Virus record (IMG/VR): IMGVR_UViG_3300047552_001268
Span: 1-31,251 of that record
From: a virus
Reading direction: 5' to 3' (one strand)
Length of the DNA: 31,251 nucleotides
Position 1 is the stretch's first letter, and each line of letters starts with the position of its first letter. A model generated the notes under the pieces. It had not been told where the DNA came from. It ran no database searches and saw only the letters and a program-made list of their open reading frames with translations. The position numbers and the translations under genes are program-made. This document shows positions 28,555 to 31,251 of this stretch, piece by piece.

Positions 28555-28880
28555 TCAACTTCGAACCGCCGACCGATGACCAGATCGCAGAGCTGACCGA
28601 GAAGCACGGCTCGCTCACCACCGTCGAAGACGGGGACAACGTCTACCTTCTCGCGAAGCCTTCGACCCCGCGAGCTCATCTCGACCGCATGGTGTCGATG
28701 GCGGGCGAGCCGAAGAAGAAGCTCGAAGGCTGCGAGGGCATCGTCAAGGCGTGCGTCGTCTACCCAGACAAGGACACACTGAAGAAGGTCCTGGCCGATG
28801 AGCCGGGCCTTGCTCTCTCGCTTGCCGAGCCGGCGATGGAGTTGGTCGGTGTGCGGCAGCTCACCGTAAAAAAAGGCTAG
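28551..28880 (+). CDS. Tail assembly chaperone, short form (gpG-like)
   Basis: ATG 28551 overlaps the tube stop; 109 residues in the zero frame. FEPPTDDQIAELTEKHGSLT, then PSTPRAHLDRMVSM and EGIVKACVVYPDKDTLKKVL suit a small chaperone that coats the tape measure protein. The frame ends K-K-G at TAG just past the slippery A7 (28868-28874), as in lambda G. Confidence 0.75.
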   Translation: MINFEPPTDDQIAELTEKHGSLTTVEDGDNVYLLAKPSTPRAHLDRMVSMAGEPKKKLEGCEGIVKACVVYPDKDTLKKVLADEPGLALSLAEPAMELVGVRQLTVKKG

Positions 28881-29032
28881 AGGAGGCACGCGGCAATCTC
28901 GAGGTCGCGGCCTCCGCGCTCATCGCATTCCGCGATCGGGTGGGCGGCGACGATGAGATCGTCGGCGCGCTTCTGATCGCAGACGCGATGCACGATCTCG
29001 CACTGATCCGATCCGCGTACCAGAAGAAGTGA
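28551..29032 (+). CDS. Tail assembly chaperone, -1 frameshift product (gpGT-like)
   Basis: Slippage by -1 on A AAA AAA (28868-28874) adds a C-terminal domain: KKRLEEARGNLEVAASALIA continuing to SAYQKK and TGA 29030-29032; the total is 160 residues. The extension is a clean, helical, in-frame sequence up to 7 bases before the tape measure start. Its place between tube and tape measure is diagnostic for the lambda G/GT system. Confidence 0.8.
28868..28915 (+). other. Programmed -1 frameshift signal
   Basis: The slippery heptamer A AAA AAA is correctly phased with the zero frame (GTA AAA AAA GGC). Seven bases downstream GGAGGC (28882-28887) pairs with GCCTCC (28910-28915), extended by CGCG (28889-28892) with CGCG (28906-28909) across a one-base bulge. 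Spacer length and stem are those of a stimulatory hairpin. Confidence 0.8.
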
Positions 29033-29038
29033 GGACCC

Positions 29039-31251
29039 ATGGCAGGTGAGAAGCTTACGTGGGTCTTCGAGCTCCTCGACAAGATGTCGGGCCCAGCGGA
29101 GAAGATCGCGGCGAGCATGAAGAAGCTCGACCCGGCGATCAAGTCGAACGCCTCGCAGACGAGTCTCTTCGCGCGCGGGATCGGATTCATCGGCAACACG
29201 TTTGGGCCCAAGGCTGCGAGCGCCGTCCTCCGATTCGCTGGCGCAGCGTCCGCGCTCTTCGAGAAATCGAAGGTCTTGGCTCCGATCATGGGATCGATCG
29301 GAAGGGTCGGCGCTACCGCAGGCAAGGGACTCGCGGTCGCCGGAACGGCGATGCTCGCCATCGGAGCGGCGGCAGCGACGGCATCCGCTGGCGCTGCCTT
29401 CGTCGGGGGTCGATTTGTTGCGAACGCGCTCATGTTCAAGGAAGACACGCTGGTCGCGTTCGAGTCGATCCTCGGATCGAAGTCAGAGGCGAACCGCGTG
29501 ATGGCGATGGCGACGAAGTTCGCCGCCACGACTCCGTTCAAGACGAGCGAAGTCGTCGACATGGCGAAGTCGCTTCTGACCCGTGGATTCAAGGCAAACG
29601 AGCTCGAAAAGCTGATGCTCGGCGTTGGCGACGTGGGATCGCTCCTCGGTGCCGAGAAGATGGACTCCGTCATCAACGCGCTCGGGAAGATGCGCGCAAG
29701 CGGCAAGCTCACCGGCGAGACGATGCAGATGCTCGCCGACGCAGGCATCAATCTACAGGCGGTCTACGGTGCGCTTCAGAAGGCGACCGGAAAGTCTAGC
29801 GCCGAGATCGAGAAGATGATGTCGGCTGGGCAGCTCACCGACAAGCAAGGAGTCGACGCGGTGATGTCCGCGATCGAGACGACGCTCTCCGGAGGCAAGC
29901 TCGGCGGAGGAATGGAGAAGGGGTCCAAGACCATCAAGGGCCTCTTGTCCACGCTGGAGTCCATCCCTGAAGAGCTGGTGATGAAGGCAAACATGGATGG
30001 CCTGACCGAGCCACTCAAGACGTTCATCAAGACCTTCTCTGATGCACTGGGCACCGAGAGTGAAGCCGGCCAGCGATTGGTCGCGATGCTGGAGAAGATC
30101 GGCAAATCGATCGGCGACATGTTCTACGCGATGTCGCAAGGTGACATCAAGGGAAGCATCGGCGGCATCCTCGATGTGCTCACGCCGATCGTGAGCCTGT
30201 TCACGTCCTTCGGTGAGGGCGTGTTCGCAGGCTTCCGCGCCGTCGTCGGTCCGGTCATGGAGTGGTTCTCGGAGGTCGGGAAGTCGATGACGGCTGCCGG
30301 AGGCTCGCTCTCCTGGTTCGTCGACGGCTTCAAGACTTTCGGCAAGGTGCTCGGCGGACTCATCGCTGGCGTCGGCGGATTCCTGGCCCTGATCGTCGGG
30401 CTCGAGATGGCTCTCGTCGGCACGCTCGGTCAGGCGATCAGCTGGGTCGTCGATGCGTTCCGCGAAGCGTGGGCCGCGATCATGGACAGCCAAGCGGTGG
30501 GCATGCTGCGGAAGTCGCTCGCTGACCTCGGTGCGAAGCTGCGAGAGCTCGGCGCGAAGCTCCAACCCGTGTGGGCTGCCTTTGGCAAGCTCTGGGACAT
30601 CGTCGCGAAGACGTGGTCGAAGATCACCGGCCTCGACACTGGCAGCTTCTCGTTCCTGGAGACGTCGCTGGGGGCCATCGTGTTCCTCATCAGCGGAATG
30701 GTCGACGCGATGACGTTCTTCGCGAGCGGACTGATCTGGGTCGTCGAGGGTGTCACCTCGATCCTGAAGGCGTTCAACGACCTCTGGACGAACATCGACA
30801 GCGGAGCCAAGGGCCACCCGTGGGCCGAGCTCGGAATGGACATCGTCCGCAGCATCATCAACGGCGTCTTCTCCATGTTCTCGCCCGCGGGCGGAGCGAT
30901 GGGAACGCTTGCCGACGTCATGAGCGGATCGTTCGAAGCGAAGCTCGGGTCCATGTTCGGAGCCAAGACGCCTGGCCCGGTGGTCGCGCCTCCGAGTCAG
31001 CCCAACATCGCGCCCGCCGCTACGGCGAGTATGGGCAACATGTTCCCTGCCGCGTTCGGCGCTGGTCAGCCCGGCGGCGCGCCGGCTGCGAACTCAGCGC
31101 CAACGTTCGGCGCGTCCTCGGGTCTGGTGCCTGGCGCGCAGCCGGCGCAACCGACCGAGCAAACCTTCAGCCTCTCGGGCCTCTCCGCTGTCTTCAACAT
31201 CAACGGCGGCGAAGGTGGAGCGGCCGCCGGCAAGGAGGCTGCGGACTCGTT
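29039..31251 (+). CDS. Tape measure protein, truncated at window end
   Basis: ATG 29039 follows GAGG and an open frame runs to the last base: at least 737 residues, 3' end outside the window. GEKLTWVFELLDKMSGPAEK starts a tail tape measure N-terminus (the 'L-x-D-K-x-S-G-P' block). A hydrophobic Gly/Ala-rich region (about residues 95-130) and TPFKTSEVVDMAKSLLTRGF, GEKM-type and LTGETMQMLADAGINLQAVY motifs follow, as in the phage tape measure family. Several further hydrophobic stretches (residues 410-470, 540-575) are expected. The end is Gly/Pro/Ala/Gln-rich. It sets tail length and is ejected with DNA. Confidence 0.93.
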   Translation, partial: MAGEKLTWVFELLDKMSGPAEKIAASMKKLDPAIKSNASQTSLFARGIGFIGNTFGPKAASAVLRFAGAASALFEKSKVLAPIMGSIGRVGATAGKGLAVAGTAMLAIGAAAATASAGAAFVGGRFVANALMFKEDTLVAFESILGSKSEANRVMAMATKFAATTPFKTSEVVDMAKSLLTRGFKANELEKLMLGVGDVGSLLGAEKMDSVINALGKMRASGKLTGETMQMLADAGINLQAVYGALQKATGKSSAEIEKMMSAGQLTDKQGVDAVMSAIETTLSGGKLGGGMEKGSKTIKGLLSTLESIPEELVMKANMDGLTEPLKTFIKTFSDALGTESEAGQRLVAMLEKIGKSIGDMFYAMSQGDIKGSIGGILDVLTPIVSLFTSFGEGVFAGFRAVVGPVMEWFSEVGKSMTAAGGSLSWFVDGFKTFGKVLGGLIAGVGGFLALIVGLEMALVGTLGQAISWVVDAFREAWAAIMDSQAVGMLRKSLADLGAKLRELGAKLQPVWAAFGKLWDIVAKTWSKITGLDTGSFSFLETSLGAIVFLISGMVDAMTFFASGLIWVVEGVTSILKAFNDLWTNIDSGAKGHPWAELGMDIVRSIINGVFSMFSPAGGAMGTLADVMSGSFEAKLGSMFGAKTPGPVVAPPSQPNIAPAATASMGNMFPAAFGAGQPGGAPAANSAPTFGASSGLVPGAQPAQPTEQTFSLSGLSAVFNINGGEGGAAAGKEAADS

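Noticed and set aside
28861-30817. Minus-strand open frames opposite the tape measure gene
   Set aside because: Same third-position effect; the + strand frame is a convincing tape measure protein.

Overview
The window is a contiguous piece of a tailed, contractile-tail (myovirus-type) bacteriophage or prophage, read mostly on the + strand. It is GC-rich with GC-biased third codon positions, ATG/GTG starts and GGAGG-like ribosome sites. This fits a phage of a GC-rich Gram-negative host such as a proteobacterium or myxobacterium, but the host is an inference. No tRNA, rRNA, CRISPR, integrase or transposase is visible.

Layout. 1-2560: lysogeny control. A minus-strand repressor-ImmA pair (the repressor interrupted by a frameshift at a run of seven A) diverges from a Cro-like gene, followed by a LexA-type DNA-binding protein without a peptidase domain. 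2557-5530: small early genes, a KilA-N protein and a beta-class DNA methyltransferase. 5530-9978: replication, with a large initiator-like protein carrying two 12-bp repeat arrays and a nuclease-like domain, a CHC2/Toprim primase and a DnaB helicase. 10004-13134: a dense run of small genes, mostly with 4-bp stop/start overlaps, including a RusA resolvase and a sigma-region-4-like protein. 13256-14373: two putative regulators. 14374-14717: a non-coding block with nested inverted repeats, candidate cos/packaging and late control region.

14718-31251: virion module in Mu-like order: TerS, TerL, DUF935 portal, gpF-like head protein fused to a metallopeptidase, prohead protease with an internal scaffold start, major capsid protein, small connector proteins, gp36-like (DUF1320), gpG-like tail completion, gp37-like terminator, tail sheath, tail tube, tail assembly chaperone with a -1 programmed frameshift, and a tape measure protein cut by the window end. 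A small minus-strand zinc-ribbon gene lies between terL and the portal.

The genome is mosaic: Mu-like head and tail genes are combined with primase/DnaB replication and no Mu transposase. The most unusual points are (i) the same immunoglobulin-like insert in both capsid and sheath, plus a second beta domain repeated in three virion-region genes; (ii) the 12-bp repeat arrays and PD-(D/E)XK-like domain inside the replication gene; (iii) the frameshifted repressor; (iv) the antisense zinc-ribbon gene; and (v) the metallopeptidase fused to the gpF-like head protein.
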